Below are positions 17,581-24,892 of a stretch of 33,848 nucleotides of DNA, piece by piece. Position numbers and translations under genes: made by a program. Position 1 is the first letter of the stretch. Every line of letters starts with the position of its first letter. Under the pieces are notes generated by a model. That model saw only the letters and a program-made list of their open reading frames with translations, did not search any database and was not told where the DNA came from. This DNA comes from Thiofilum flexile DSM 14609 (GTDB lineage: Bacteria > Pseudomonadota > Gammaproteobacteria > Thiotrichales > Thiotrichaceae), in the NCBI RefSeq assembly GCF_000380185.1, contig NZ_KB904770.1, positions 1-33,848 of the forward strand, in the 5' to 3' direction.

Positions 17581-18441
17581 GTGGATATTCAAACCCTCAA
17601 TGCCTTTATCGAAGTCGCTCGTTTGCAATCATTTTCTAAAGCAGCGGAAATATTATTTGTGACTCAACCGGCTATTAGTAAACGGATTAGTGCCTTAGAA
17701 ATGGAGCTAGGCACTACGCTCTTCAATCGTATTAATCGCAAGGTGACTTTAACGGAGGCAGGTCGAGTACTCTTGCCTAAGGTGCAGAATTTAAGAAATG
17801 AACTCAGCGATATTCGCCATCTGGCCTCCCATCTATCGGGTAAGGTCGCAGGTGAGCTGGTGATGGGAACGAGTCACCATATTGGCCTACATCGCCTCCC
17901 CCCGATATTAAAAACCTTTAATCAACGTTATCCTGATGTGCATTTAGATTTGCGCTTCATAGGCTCAGAAGAAGCTTGCCAAGGCGTCGAACAAGGGGAT
18001 TTAGAACTTGCCATTATTACATTGCCGAGTACGCTGCCCGAACAACTCCAAGCCCAGCCTATTTGGACTGATCTACTATATTTAGTCGTCAGTCGAGAAC
18101 ATCCTCTGGCTCAAACCTCGCATACCGATATAGCAACACTAGCCTCCTATCGTTGTGTATTACCCAGCCCAGAAACCTATACTTATCAGATCATTGCCCA
18201 AGCGTTTGCCGAGCAAAACCAAACACTCCATATGTACTTAAGTACTAACTATTTAGAAACGCTAAAAATGCTAGTAGTAGCAGGCTTAGGCTGGTCGCTA
18301 TTACCCGAAACCCTGCTTGATGAAAATGTCGTGGTATTAAATACTTCAATCTCTCTACAGCGACAACTAGGCATTATTACCCATCACAAACGCTCATTAT
18401 CCAATGCAGCAAGGCATTTAATTTCCATCATAACCCATTGA
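17581..18441 (+). CDS. LysR family transcriptional regulator, probable regulator of leuCDB
   Basis: The 286-residue protein has an N-terminal LysR helix-turn-helix (MDIQTLNAFIEVARLQSFSKAAEILFVTQPAISKRISALE) followed by a periplasmic-binding-protein-like effector domain (from about residue 90: GELVMGTSHHIGLHRLPPIL). Start is GTG; it produces exactly the canonical LysR N-terminus. Divergence from leuC matches the position of LysR genes next to leuC in Pseudomonas, so regulation of leucine genes is likely, effector unknown. The gene's leader contains or follows the nested palindrome at 17438-17547, leaving only 33 nt for a promoter downstream of it, so its transcript probably starts upstream and includes the repeat. 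Confidence 0.9.
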   Translation: MDIQTLNAFIEVARLQSFSKAAEILFVTQPAISKRISALEMELGTTLFNRINRKVTLTEAGRVLLPKVQNLRNELSDIRHLASHLSGKVAGELVMGTSHHIGLHRLPPILKTFNQRYPDVHLDLRFIGSEEACQGVEQGDLELAIITLPSTLPEQLQAQPIWTDLLYLVVSREHPLAQTSHTDIATLASYRCVLPSPETYTYQIIAQAFAEQNQTLHMYLSTNYLETLKMLVVAGLGWSLLPETLLDENVVVLNTSISLQRQLGIITHHKRSLSNAARHLISIITH

Positions 18442-18459
18442 TTTAATAATCTAATTATC

Positions 18460-18478
18460 AATGAAATTTTTATTCATT
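18460..18478. other. Inverted repeat after the LysR gene
   Basis: AATGAA and TTCATT pair across 7 nt, 19 nt after the LysR stop. It resembles the dyad at 17374-17394 in half-site (ATTCAT) and spacer length, and could be another regulator site or a weak transcript end. Confidence 0.3.
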
Positions 18479-18490
18479 ATAACCTACTAC

Positions 18491-18510
18491 TTTTATCAGG
18501 TTTTTATAGC
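18491..18510. repeat. 20-bp repeat upstream of esterase paralogue 1
   Basis: The string TTTTATCAGGTTTTTATAGC is identical to 19524-19543. Both copies precede an esterase gene, by about 88 and 83 nt. It may be a duplicated promoter or operator segment; the third paralogue lacks it. Confidence 0.6.
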
Positions 18511-18597
18511 AAGTTATCTCTGCCTCGTATAACCCCCGTGTTGGATCTGCTATCACTGATACACCTACTTCACCAACACATGATCAGTGAAATACCT

Positions 18598-19515
18598 ATG
18601 AGTAACTTATACTTCAATCCGTTGTCGTCTACTCGCACAGCTACCCAAACCTTTTCTAATCAAAACGGTATTAATGCCGTTAATACGAATACGCCAACGC
18701 TGAGTTATAATGATATAGGCAATATTATTATCGCTCAGCTCATTATTCTGTTACTAAATCAGCTATTAGCGCAGCTAAATCAAGCTGGCTCCTTAAACAC
18801 CAATCCGGCACCTGCTCCAGTCCCCGTTCCAACACCTAGACCCACCCCCATTCCTAACCCTAATCCCAACCCTACTCCGGCGACTAAAATCATCGATATT
18901 TACTTATTAGCGGGACAGTCAAATGCAACCGGATTAGGTTCGGCTCGCTTAGAAAAAGCCCTTGAAGCAGAATTAGGCGCTGATACGGATCAACATGAAA
19001 TAAAAGTATTCATTGATGCCGTACCCGGTAGCAATCTATTCGTGCAATGGAAAGCGGATGGAACCGAGAAAAGCCAAACCGATGGCGTGCTGTATCAAAA
19101 CTTTCAGATTCATCTAAAAGACTATCTGGCTAAGGTTCAACACGAGAATCCTAACGCGCAACTGCGACTAGGTGGTATGTTCTGGCATCAAGGGGAATCG
19201 GATGCCTTATCGACTGCGGCCAATCAGGAAGCCTATGGCGATAACCTCACGCGCTTCATACAGGATATACGCGCCACCACAAAGGCTCCCGAACTACCCT
19301 TTATTATTGGGCGCTTAAGTGATAAGCAACAAATGATGACACCCGCGTCCATTGATAAGATTCAACAAGAGCAAGATGAGGTCGATGCAGCAGACCCTTT
19401 AGCGGTGGCGGTTCCTTTAGAGGAGGCTGAAGTCAGCGATATACACTTTACCGGCAAAGGCTATGAGACCATGGCTAAATTATTTGCTCAAGCCTATAAA
19501 GCCAATTTTACCTAA
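18598..19515 (+). CDS. SGNH/SASA-domain esterase-like protein, paralogue 1 of 3
   Basis: The 305-residue protein has four parts: an S/T/N-rich head (1-40), a hydrophobic helix (IGNIIIAQLIILLLNQLLAQL, about 41-61), a Pro-rich linker (about 70-98) and a catalytic domain resembling the sialate O-acetylesterase-like SASA family (DUF303). Ser108 in LLAGQSNA is the likely nucleophile, 196-202 reads WHQGESD, and the C-terminal DIHF (Asp281, His283) would complete the triad. Substrate is unknown; acyl groups on polysaccharides are the usual targets. There is no cysteine and no classical signal peptide. Start: ATG at 18598 matches the MSNLY start of both neighbours and gives the same length as paralogue 2; the in-frame ATG at 18538 is less likely. 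Confidence 0.8.
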   Translation: MSNLYFNPLSSTRTATQTFSNQNGINAVNTNTPTLSYNDIGNIIIAQLIILLLNQLLAQLNQAGSLNTNPAPAPVPVPTPRPTPIPNPNPNPTPATKIIDIYLLAGQSNATGLGSARLEKALEAELGADTDQHEIKVFIDAVPGSNLFVQWKADGTEKSQTDGVLYQNFQIHLKDYLAKVQHENPNAQLRLGGMFWHQGESDALSTAANQEAYGDNLTRFIQDIRATTKAPELPFIIGRLSDKQQMMTPASIDKIQQEQDEVDAADPLAVAVPLEEAEVSDIHFTGKGYETMAKLFAQAYKANFT

Positions 19516-19523
19516 CACGTTAT

Positions 19524-19543
19524 TTTTATCAGGTTTTTATAGC
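19524..19543. repeat. 20-bp repeat upstream of esterase paralogue 2
   Basis: Identical to 18491-18510 and located in the 110-bp gap between paralogues 1 and 2. It shows that the duplication included upstream sequence. Confidence 0.6.
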
Positions 19544-19625
19544 GGACTAGCTCCCACTCTCTATAGCTAAGCCCTGCTGTTAAGTCACTATCATCGTACA
19601 AACCACTACCCATAAGCTGAATATC

Positions 19626-20543
19626 ATGAGTAACTTATACACAACCCCATTGACCTCACCCACTCGAACAGGAACCTCTGTTACTTCCACTCAGAATCCT
19701 ATGAATATGTCTAATTCAACACTGAGCTATAACTATATCGGTAATATTATTATTGCTCAGCTCATTATTCTGTTATTAAATCAACTATTAGCGCAGCTCA
19801 ATCAATCAGGCTCCTTAAACACTAATCCAGCACCTGCTCCAGTCCCTGTCCCCACACCAACACCCAGACCCACCCCGATTCCTAATCCCACTCCTACCCC
19901 TGATCCAGCCACTAAAATCATCGATATCTTTTTATTAGGTGGACAATCGAATGCGGTTCTATTAGGAGCCGATCGCTTAGAAAAAGCGCTTGAAGCTGAA
20001 CTAGGCGCTGATACTGCTCAACATGAGACCAAAGTATTCATCAGTGCCGCAAGTGCTACTAATCTCTATGACCAATGGAAGGCCGATGGTACGGATAGTA
20101 ACCAAGCCGATGGGCCACTCTATAAAAATTTCCAACGTAGCCTAGACAGCTATCTGGCTAAAGTTCAACAAGATAACCCGACCGCACAACTGCGGCTAGG
20201 TGGTATGTTCTGGCATCAAGGTGAATCCGATGCCCTATCAACGGTTGCCAATCAAGAGGCTTATGGGGATAACCTCGCCCGACTGATAAAAGATGTGCGT
20301 GCCACCACCAAAGCCCCCGAACTACCTTTTATTATTGGACGCCTCAGCGATAAACAGCAGCTCATGCCTGCCGCTTCGATTGATAGAATTCAAGCTGAAC
20401 AAGATGCGGTGGATGCGGCAGATCCCCTCGCGGTCGCGGTTCCCTTAGAAACGGCGGAAGTCACCGATATCCATTTCACGGATAAAGGCTATGAAACAAT
20501 GGCTAAATTATTTGCTCAAGCCTACAAAGCTAACTTTACCTAG
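19626..20543 (+). CDS. SGNH/SASA-domain esterase-like protein, paralogue 2 of 3
   Basis: This 305-residue paralogue has the same layout as its left neighbour: MSNLYTTPL start, nearly identical hydrophobic helix, the linker PAPAPVPVPTPTPRPTPIPN, then the SASA-like domain with FLLGGQSNAVLLGADRLEKA, GGMFWHQGESDALSTVANQE, and C-terminal VTDIHFTDKGYETMAKLFAQ. It also lacks cysteine. The catalytic Ser, Glu/Asp and Asp-His residues are all retained, so there is no sign of decay. The head region (residues 10-30) differs from paralogue 1 whereas the helix is almost identical, suggesting the helix is under selection. A hairpin follows at 20557-20587. Confidence 0.8.
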   Translation: MSNLYTTPLTSPTRTGTSVTSTQNPMNMSNSTLSYNYIGNIIIAQLIILLLNQLLAQLNQSGSLNTNPAPAPVPVPTPTPRPTPIPNPTPTPDPATKIIDIFLLGGQSNAVLLGADRLEKALEAELGADTAQHETKVFISAASATNLYDQWKADGTDSNQADGPLYKNFQRSLDSYLAKVQQDNPTAQLRLGGMFWHQGESDALSTVANQEAYGDNLARLIKDVRATTKAPELPFIIGRLSDKQQLMPAASIDRIQAEQDAVDAADPLAVAVPLETAEVTDIHFTDKGYETMAKLFAQAYKANFT

Positions 20544-20556
20544 CCACTCACCCGTG

Positions 20557-20587
20557 ATCGAGCCTAAGACCTGCTGTTAGGCTTGAT
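20557..20587. terminator. Hairpin after esterase paralogue 2
   Basis: ATCGAGCCTAA pairs with TTAGGCTTGAT (one G-T wobble) around a 9-nt loop, 14 nt after the stop codon. The stem sequence ATCGAGCCT recurs after paralogue 3. No T run follows. Confidence 0.5.
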
Positions 20588-20654
20588 CTAACGCTCGTAG
20601 ACAAACATTACTGCTAAATCAAAATGACTAGGCCACTACCCACAAGTTAATATT

Positions 20655-21518
20655 ATGAGCAACTTATACACAACCCCACTCACATCCTCTGTACAACCTA
20701 GTACTCCGATTATCTCCCGTCAGTCCTCTACTCATACGACGAACACTAACTTTCTCACGGCCTTTAACACTCATCCGCAGCTAATGACGCAATTAATGAC
20801 CTTGCTCTTAAATCGTTTATTAGCTCAGATCAATCAACCAACACCGGCACCGACCCCAGCTCCCACACCTACTACAACTCCAGCGACTAAAGTGATTGAT
20901 ATTTACCTACTCGGTGGGCAATCAAATGCGGGGGGATTAGGCGCACCACGCTTAGAAAAAGCACTCGAAACCGAACTAGGGGCGGATACCGCTCAACATG
21001 AAATCAAGGTGTTTAAAAGTACCCAAGGCGGCACCAATCTCTACGCGCAATGGAAAGCCGATGGCACTAATGACAGTCGAGCCGATGGGTCAGTGTATCG
21101 ATCCTTTCAAAAAGACTTAAACAGTTATCTGGCTGAGGTAAAAAAGGATAACCCCAACGCGGACATTAGAATTGCGGGGATGTTCTGGCATCAGGGTGAG
21201 TCGGATGCACTCTCCCCCCTCGTTAATCAAAATGCCTATGGTGAAAACTTAACTCGATTTATCAAAGATGTGCGTGCTACCACGGGTGTAGCGGATCTAC
21301 CCTTTATTATTGGACGTTTAAGCGATAAGCAGCAAATGATGTCGGCTGCCTCGATTGATCGAATTCAAGCCGGACAAGATGCAGCCGCAGCAGCCGATCC
21401 CCGCGCCGTGGCGGTGCCTTTAGAAGAGGCTCAGGTGAGTGGCATCCATTTTACTGGCAAAGGCTATAACACGATGGCAAGCCTATTGGCTCAAGCCTAT
21501 AAAGCCAACTTTACCTAA
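20655..21518 (+). CDS. SGNH/SASA-domain esterase-like protein, paralogue 3 of 3
   Basis: The 287-residue third paralogue is the most divergent. It starts MSNLYTTPLTSS like paralogue 2, but the head and helix differ (LTAFNTHPQLMTQLMTLLLNRLLAQINQ) and the Pro-rich linker is shorter (PTPAPTPAPTPTTTPATK). The catalytic domain keeps IYLLGGQSNAGGLGAPRLEK, GMFWHQGESDALSPLVNQNA, IIGRLSDKQQMMSAASIDRI and VSGIHFTGKGYNTMASLLAQ. In the last motif the Asp before IH is Gly, while paralogues 1 and 2 have DIH; whether a triad Asp is supplied elsewhere is open. It also has no cysteine. A hairpin at 21530-21559 separates it from convergent cysK. Confidence 0.78.
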   Translation: MSNLYTTPLTSSVQPSTPIISRQSSTHTTNTNFLTAFNTHPQLMTQLMTLLLNRLLAQINQPTPAPTPAPTPTTTPATKVIDIYLLGGQSNAGGLGAPRLEKALETELGADTAQHEIKVFKSTQGGTNLYAQWKADGTNDSRADGSVYRSFQKDLNSYLAEVKKDNPNADIRIAGMFWHQGESDALSPLVNQNAYGENLTRFIKDVRATTGVADLPFIIGRLSDKQQMMSAASIDRIQAGQDAAAAADPRAVAVPLEEAQVSGIHFTGKGYNTMASLLAQAYKANFT

Positions 21519-21529
21519 CTCACTACCTC

Positions 21530-21559
21530 ATCGAGCCTGACAAGTTGTGTAGGCTCGAT
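21530..21559. terminator. Perfect hairpin between esterase paralogue 3 and cysK
   Basis: ATCGAGCCT and AGGCTCGAT form a perfect 9-bp stem around a 12-nt loop between two convergent genes. TGCACTCGTGTTTT follows on the plus strand, so a T run is displaced from the stem. Confidence 0.55.
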
Positions 21560-21571
21560 TGCACTCGTGTT

Positions 21572-22552
21572 TTAAGAAAGCAATAAGCCTTTCTCATCAA
21601 AAATACCGTCAAATAAGGCCGAGCTTAAATAACGCTCGCCTGAATCCGGTAAAATCACCACAATCGTTTTTCCGGCATTTTCCGCCCGTTGAGCTAAACG
21701 AGCCGCCACAGCGACCGCAGCACCACATGAAATACCCGCTAAAATCCCCTCTTCGCGCGTCAAACGGCGAGCATAATCAATCGCTTCTTCATTGGTCACT
21801 TGCTCAATCGTATCGACCAACGATAAGTCTAATACCTCAGGAATAAACCCGGCACCAATGCCTTGAATCTTATGAGGGGCTGGTTTAATTGGCTCACCAT
21901 TGCGTTTTTGCGTCAGTACCGGACTTGCGGTAGGTTCTACTGCCACCGATTGAATGGCTTTGCCTTTTACTTCTTTAAAATAACGTGAGACTCCAGTGAT
22001 AGTGCCCCCTGTCCCCACACCAGAGACAAAAATATCAATATTGCCATCGGTAGCCTCCCAAATTTCAGGGCCTGTGGTTGCCACATGAATGGCGGGGTTA
22101 GCCGGATTTTTAAACTGTTGCAGCAATACATATTTATTAGGATCAGATGCGGCAATCTCTTCGGCTTTAGCTACTGCACCATTCATACCTTTTGGCCCCT
22201 CGGTCAATACCAGTTTGGCACCATAGGCACTGAGTAATTTACGCCGCTCAATGCTCATAGTTTCAGGCATGGTCAAGGTCAAAGGAATACCCCGCGCGGC
22301 TGCAACAAAGGCTAAGGCAATGCCGGTATTGCCACTCGTCGGCTCCACTAGCTCTTTGCCTGCGGTAAGGACTCCGCGCTTTTCAGCATCCCAAATCATG
22401 GCAGCCCCAATGCGGCATTTGACGGAGTAAGCAGGATTACGCCCCTCAATCTTGGCTAAAACGGTCGCTTTCGCATCACCAATGATGCGATTGAGTTTGA
22501 CCAGCGGCGTATTGCCAATAGATTGTGAATTATCATTAAACCAGTGTGACAT
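21572..22552 (-). CDS. cysK: Cysteine synthase A (O-acetylserine sulfhydrylase)
   Basis: The 326-residue PLP enzyme makes cysteine from O-acetylserine and sulfide. It closely follows E. coli Cys[18 protein letters not shown], the PLP-binding Lys45 in [20 protein letters not shown], the substrate loop [19 protein letters not shown], the phosphate cup [12 protein letters not shown], and [20 protein letters not shown]. The start is the ATG at 22552, with AAGGG 7 nt upstream; the in-frame ATG five codons earlier has poorer spacing. It stands alone, convergent with the esterase cluster; no cysE is adjacent. Confidence 0.95.
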   Translation of the reverse strand: MSHWFNDNSQSIGNTPLVKLNRIIGDAKATVLAKIEGRNPAYSVKCRIGAAMIWDAEKRGVLTAGKELVEPTSGNTGIALAFVAAARGIPLTLTMPETMSIERRKLLSAYGAKLVLTEGPKGMNGAVAKAEEIAASDPNKYVLLQQFKNPANPAIHVATTGPEIWEATDGNIDIFVSGVGTGGTITGVSRYFKEVKGKAIQSVAVEPTASPVLTQKRNGEPIKPAPHKIQGIGAGFIPEVLDLSLVDTIEQVTNEEAIDYARRLTREEGILAGISCGAAVAVAARLAQRAENAGKTIVVILPDSGERYLSSALFDGIFDEKGLLLS

Positions 22553-22913
22553 ATCGATGCCCTTCATAACGTTATGATCCCCTACTCTAATTACACTGGC
22601 CTAGTATGAAAAACAATATAAAAGCATATCTATTTCACGGTTTGTTATAAGCCTAGAGGTTGTGATTTAGCAGCATTGAAATAGTTAGAACTCTAAATGT
22701 TGTGGCACAGCTAACAGTAACAGTGACACTTAAAAACCGCCCTGCTCTTCTAAGATAATTATCAGACGCCTGATGATGATTAATTTATCTAAACAGCACC
22801 TACAAGGGATTAGTTTAGCCATAGATTGGGCGCACACTAATTCAATAGTAGACTAAAGCTTAAAAAGCTGTTAAAAAACAGATGTGTATTATTCATAGTG
22901 TCAGTATATCCAC
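22553..22913. other. Non-coding region between cysK and the LuxR-type gene
   Basis: This 361-bp divergent region holds no convincing gene. Short AT-rich dyads such as CTGTT-AAAA-AACAG near 22870 and AGCTT-AAA-AAGCT near 22857 precede the LuxR-type gene, but none is long enough to name. It must contain the promoters of both flanking genes. Confidence 0.35.
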
Positions 22914-23666
22914 ATGGTTCATTATACCTGTGCCTCACCACAACCCTATGTGTTTGGTAGTGAGTTTGCCCTTTTGACCGAAACTATTAGCCAACTAGGT
23001 TTCGATGGCGTGCTTTACTCGTTCTACCCTAAACCTATGTATCTTAATAGCAAGATTCAACCTGTGCTACACTACTCTAATGTTCTGGCTCCTTTTGTAG
23101 CACATTACATTAAAAATAATTATGGCAATCATGATTTTGTCTTACGTCTTATTTTACAAAATCGTAAAAAAAAGCCTATTGATTGGTGGGAAGAAATTAA
23201 TGCGGATCATGTAACCTCTGAGGAAAGAGTAGTTACTGAAGATGCTAGGCAAAACTTTGGAATTTACTACGGCCTTTCTATACCAGCACTCCACGGTACT
23301 TATGCGGTTGCGGGTATTTCTGTGATTAGCCAAAATCCCTGTGCTACTCATTTTCAACAGCTAAAAAGCTTACACATGGATAAACTTTTTGAGCTATCCA
23401 GTCAATACCATGCCAAAATCATTAACTCTAGAGAGGAATTGCGTTTTTTCCTACTACCCCTATTGCAGGGATTAAATGAAACTCAGAAAAAAGTAGTCAA
23501 ACATACTCTAGAGGGTTTACCTATGAAGGCTATACCTACAACTTATGGTATTACACCCAAATATGCCGAAAAGGTTTGGAGTAATATTCGTAAAGAGTTC
23601 GGTGATATCACTACCAACGAACTCATTTATATTATGGGTATGGTCGATTTATACGAGTACCTATAA
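22914..23666 (+). CDS. LuxR-type solo regulator with divergent ligand-binding domain
   Basis: The 250-residue protein has a two-domain LuxR layout. Residues 1-170 resemble an autoinducer-binding domain (FDGVLYSFYPKP, PIDWWEEIN, and YYGLSIPALHGTYAVAGISVIS, which recalls the GISIPLHG motif). Residues about 188-248 resemble the LuxR helix-turn-helix (LNETQKKVVKHTLEGLPMKAIPTTYGITPKYAEKVWSNIRKEFG). The conserved Trp/Tyr/Asp/Pro residues that bind acyl-homoserine lactones are not in clear register, so ligand and even ligand binding are uncertain. No luxI-like gene is in the window. Its possible targets are itself and the downstream outer-membrane-type gene, 344 bp away. Confidence 0.65.
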   Translation: MVHYTCASPQPYVFGSEFALLTETISQLGFDGVLYSFYPKPMYLNSKIQPVLHYSNVLAPFVAHYIKNNYGNHDFVLRLILQNRKKKPIDWWEEINADHVTSEERVVTEDARQNFGIYYGLSIPALHGTYAVAGISVISQNPCATHFQQLKSLHMDKLFELSSQYHAKIINSREELRFFLLPLLQGLNETQKKVVKHTLEGLPMKAIPTTYGITPKYAEKVWSNIRKEFGDITTNELIYIMGMVDLYEYL

Positions 23667-24010
23667 ACCTTTACCTAGCTCAAGATAGGAGGCTCCTCCT
23701 AAGAAAAATTGGTCATGAGCGGCTTTTACCTCAAAACCTGCTTTTACTTCTATTAGACATTCCTGCCTTTAATCCAAAAAACGGCTAATAAAAATAATTT
23801 ATATCTATCTCTCCAAGAAAGAATCTCTTTTATCCTGCGGTATGATTTTTGTATTTTCAAGGTGGGAATTCCCCCCTTTTATCACTATTCAGTCCTAGTT
23901 AATATCTCATCGATAAGGCCAAATTTATTAACTAGTTAGCTTAATTTATAGACCTCATCATAAAAATAAAATCAATACAAATAAATCTAATTAATTTAAA
24001 TCTTAAGCGA
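23667..24010. other. Non-coding region after the LuxR-type gene, with two palindromes
   Basis: TAGGAGG-CT-CCTCCTA (23686-23701) is a perfect 7-bp stem, 19 nt after the stop codon, and probably ends the LuxR-type transcript. AAGGtGGGAATTCCCcCCTT (23859-23878) is a 20-bp palindrome with one mismatched pair, followed by TT. The remaining sequence is AT-rich and no gene was seen. Confidence 0.45.
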
Positions 24011-24658
24011 GTGATAATTATGCGTGAGTTGCGATGTTTAGTATTGATTGGTTTGTGTTTCCCTAGTGTCTTGTTGGCGGGTGGTCTGAGTGCTCGCCCT
24101 TTTTCTGTCCAAGTTTCTTATACCCAAGTGAAGCCTAAGGCACAGCTTGATACCGCAGCACTTTCTGGGCTGGGGTATTCCGCGCTGAGTGCGGGTGTCA
24201 GCCGCAAGAAGGATAGTGCTGAGGTGTTGTTTCGTTATAAGCCCAATCGTTTCAGTGTTGATTTGGGCTGGGCGTATTTGGGTAAGGCCGATGTACAACT
24301 GAGTCTGACTCCACCTATAGGACGGACTGAGCAGCAAATTGCTCAGGAGGTGGGGGATGCGATTAAACACACGCCAACTGGGGATCAGGTGTTATTGGGG
24401 GTGACTTATCATCATCCGGTCGATACGCGCACTGAGTTTAATATTGGTGTGGGTGCGTATAGGCCACTCAAGGATAATCCCTTTAAGGTGACGGTGAATG
24501 GGAATGAGTATGGCACTAGTGCTAAGCAGACTAAGGCTTGGGTGCATGTCGGCGGGGCTTGGAAGTTAAAGCCGAATCTGGCGTTTGTGATGAATGCCGA
24601 ACGCTTTGATAACACGAGGTCTTTGGATCGGGTTTGGGGCTTAGAATATCGTTCCTAG
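24011..24658 (+). CDS. Putative small outer-membrane beta-barrel protein
   Basis: The 215-residue product starts with a signal peptide (MRELRCLVLIGLCFPSVLLAGG; the ATG at 24020 is as plausible as the one at 24011). The mature part shows alternating hydrophobic and polar residues typical of beta-strands: FSVQVSYTQVKPKAQL, SAEVLFRYKPNRFSVDLGWAYLG, DQVLLGVTYHHP, TEFNIGVGAYRP, KAWVHVGGAWKLKPNLAFVMNAE, and a last strand DRVWGLEYRS. This fits an OmpA/OmpW-like eight-strand barrel, but the terminal residue is Ser and not the usual Phe. I do not recognise a specific family. Its base composition matches the chromosome, unlike the genes from 24893 onwards. Confidence 0.55.
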   Translation: MIIMRELRCLVLIGLCFPSVLLAGGLSARPFSVQVSYTQVKPKAQLDTAALSGLGYSALSAGVSRKKDSAEVLFRYKPNRFSVDLGWAYLGKADVQLSLTPPIGRTEQQIAQEVGDAIKHTPTGDQVLLGVTYHHPVDTRTEFNIGVGAYRPLKDNPFKVTVNGNEYGTSAKQTKAWVHVGGAWKLKPNLAFVMNAERFDNTRSLDRVWGLEYRS

Positions 24659-24691
24659 TCGTTTTTTTGCGAGTTTCATGAGGTGATAGTG

Positions 24692-24890
24692 ATGCGTTTT
24701 TTTAGTCATGGGTTGTTGATTATTTTTCTGGTGTTCTTTTTGAGCTTGTTGTGGTGGCGCTAGTGTGACTACTACCACCTCTAGTGATACCCCCTTGCCT
24801 GTTATTACCCTAAAGGGGACTAGTTCCGTTACTGTTAATCAAGGCAGTACTTAATCCTATAGTACAGATAACCCTAAAGGTGCTATCACA
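24692..24890 (+). pseudogene. Decayed lipoprotein gene with a DUF5011/Ig-like start
   Basis: ATG at 24692 opens a 23-codon lipoprotein-type leader (MRFFSHGLLIIFLVFFLSLL) ending at TAG 24761. In the next frame, from 24747, the reading continues CCGGASVTTTTSSDTPLPVI and then TLKGTSSVTVNQGST before a TAA. The CGG after the hydrophobic leader is a typical lipobox, and PVITLKGxxSVTVNQGST is the usual opening of DUF5011-type Ig-like repeats. A one-base loss near 24746 and a stop at the following Tyr position would explain the break. In the same frame, SYSTDNPKGAI follows the stop. Only this 5' remnant survives; the AT-rich genes begin directly after it. Confidence 0.6.
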
Positions 24891-24892
24891 AA

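Noticed and set aside
17448-17639. Short open frame running through nested palindrome copy 2 (AVNTSLYATRRHPCRQDC)
   Set aside because: It is produced by translation of the repeat core; the same core at 8437-8500 is not in a gene, and the frame overlaps the LysR start in another frame.
18538-18597. Earlier start for esterase paralogue 1 (MLDLLSLIHLLHQHM...)
   Set aside because: It could pass for a signal sequence, but paralogues 2 and 3 start at the aligned MSNLY, and the shorter form has exactly the length of paralogue 2.
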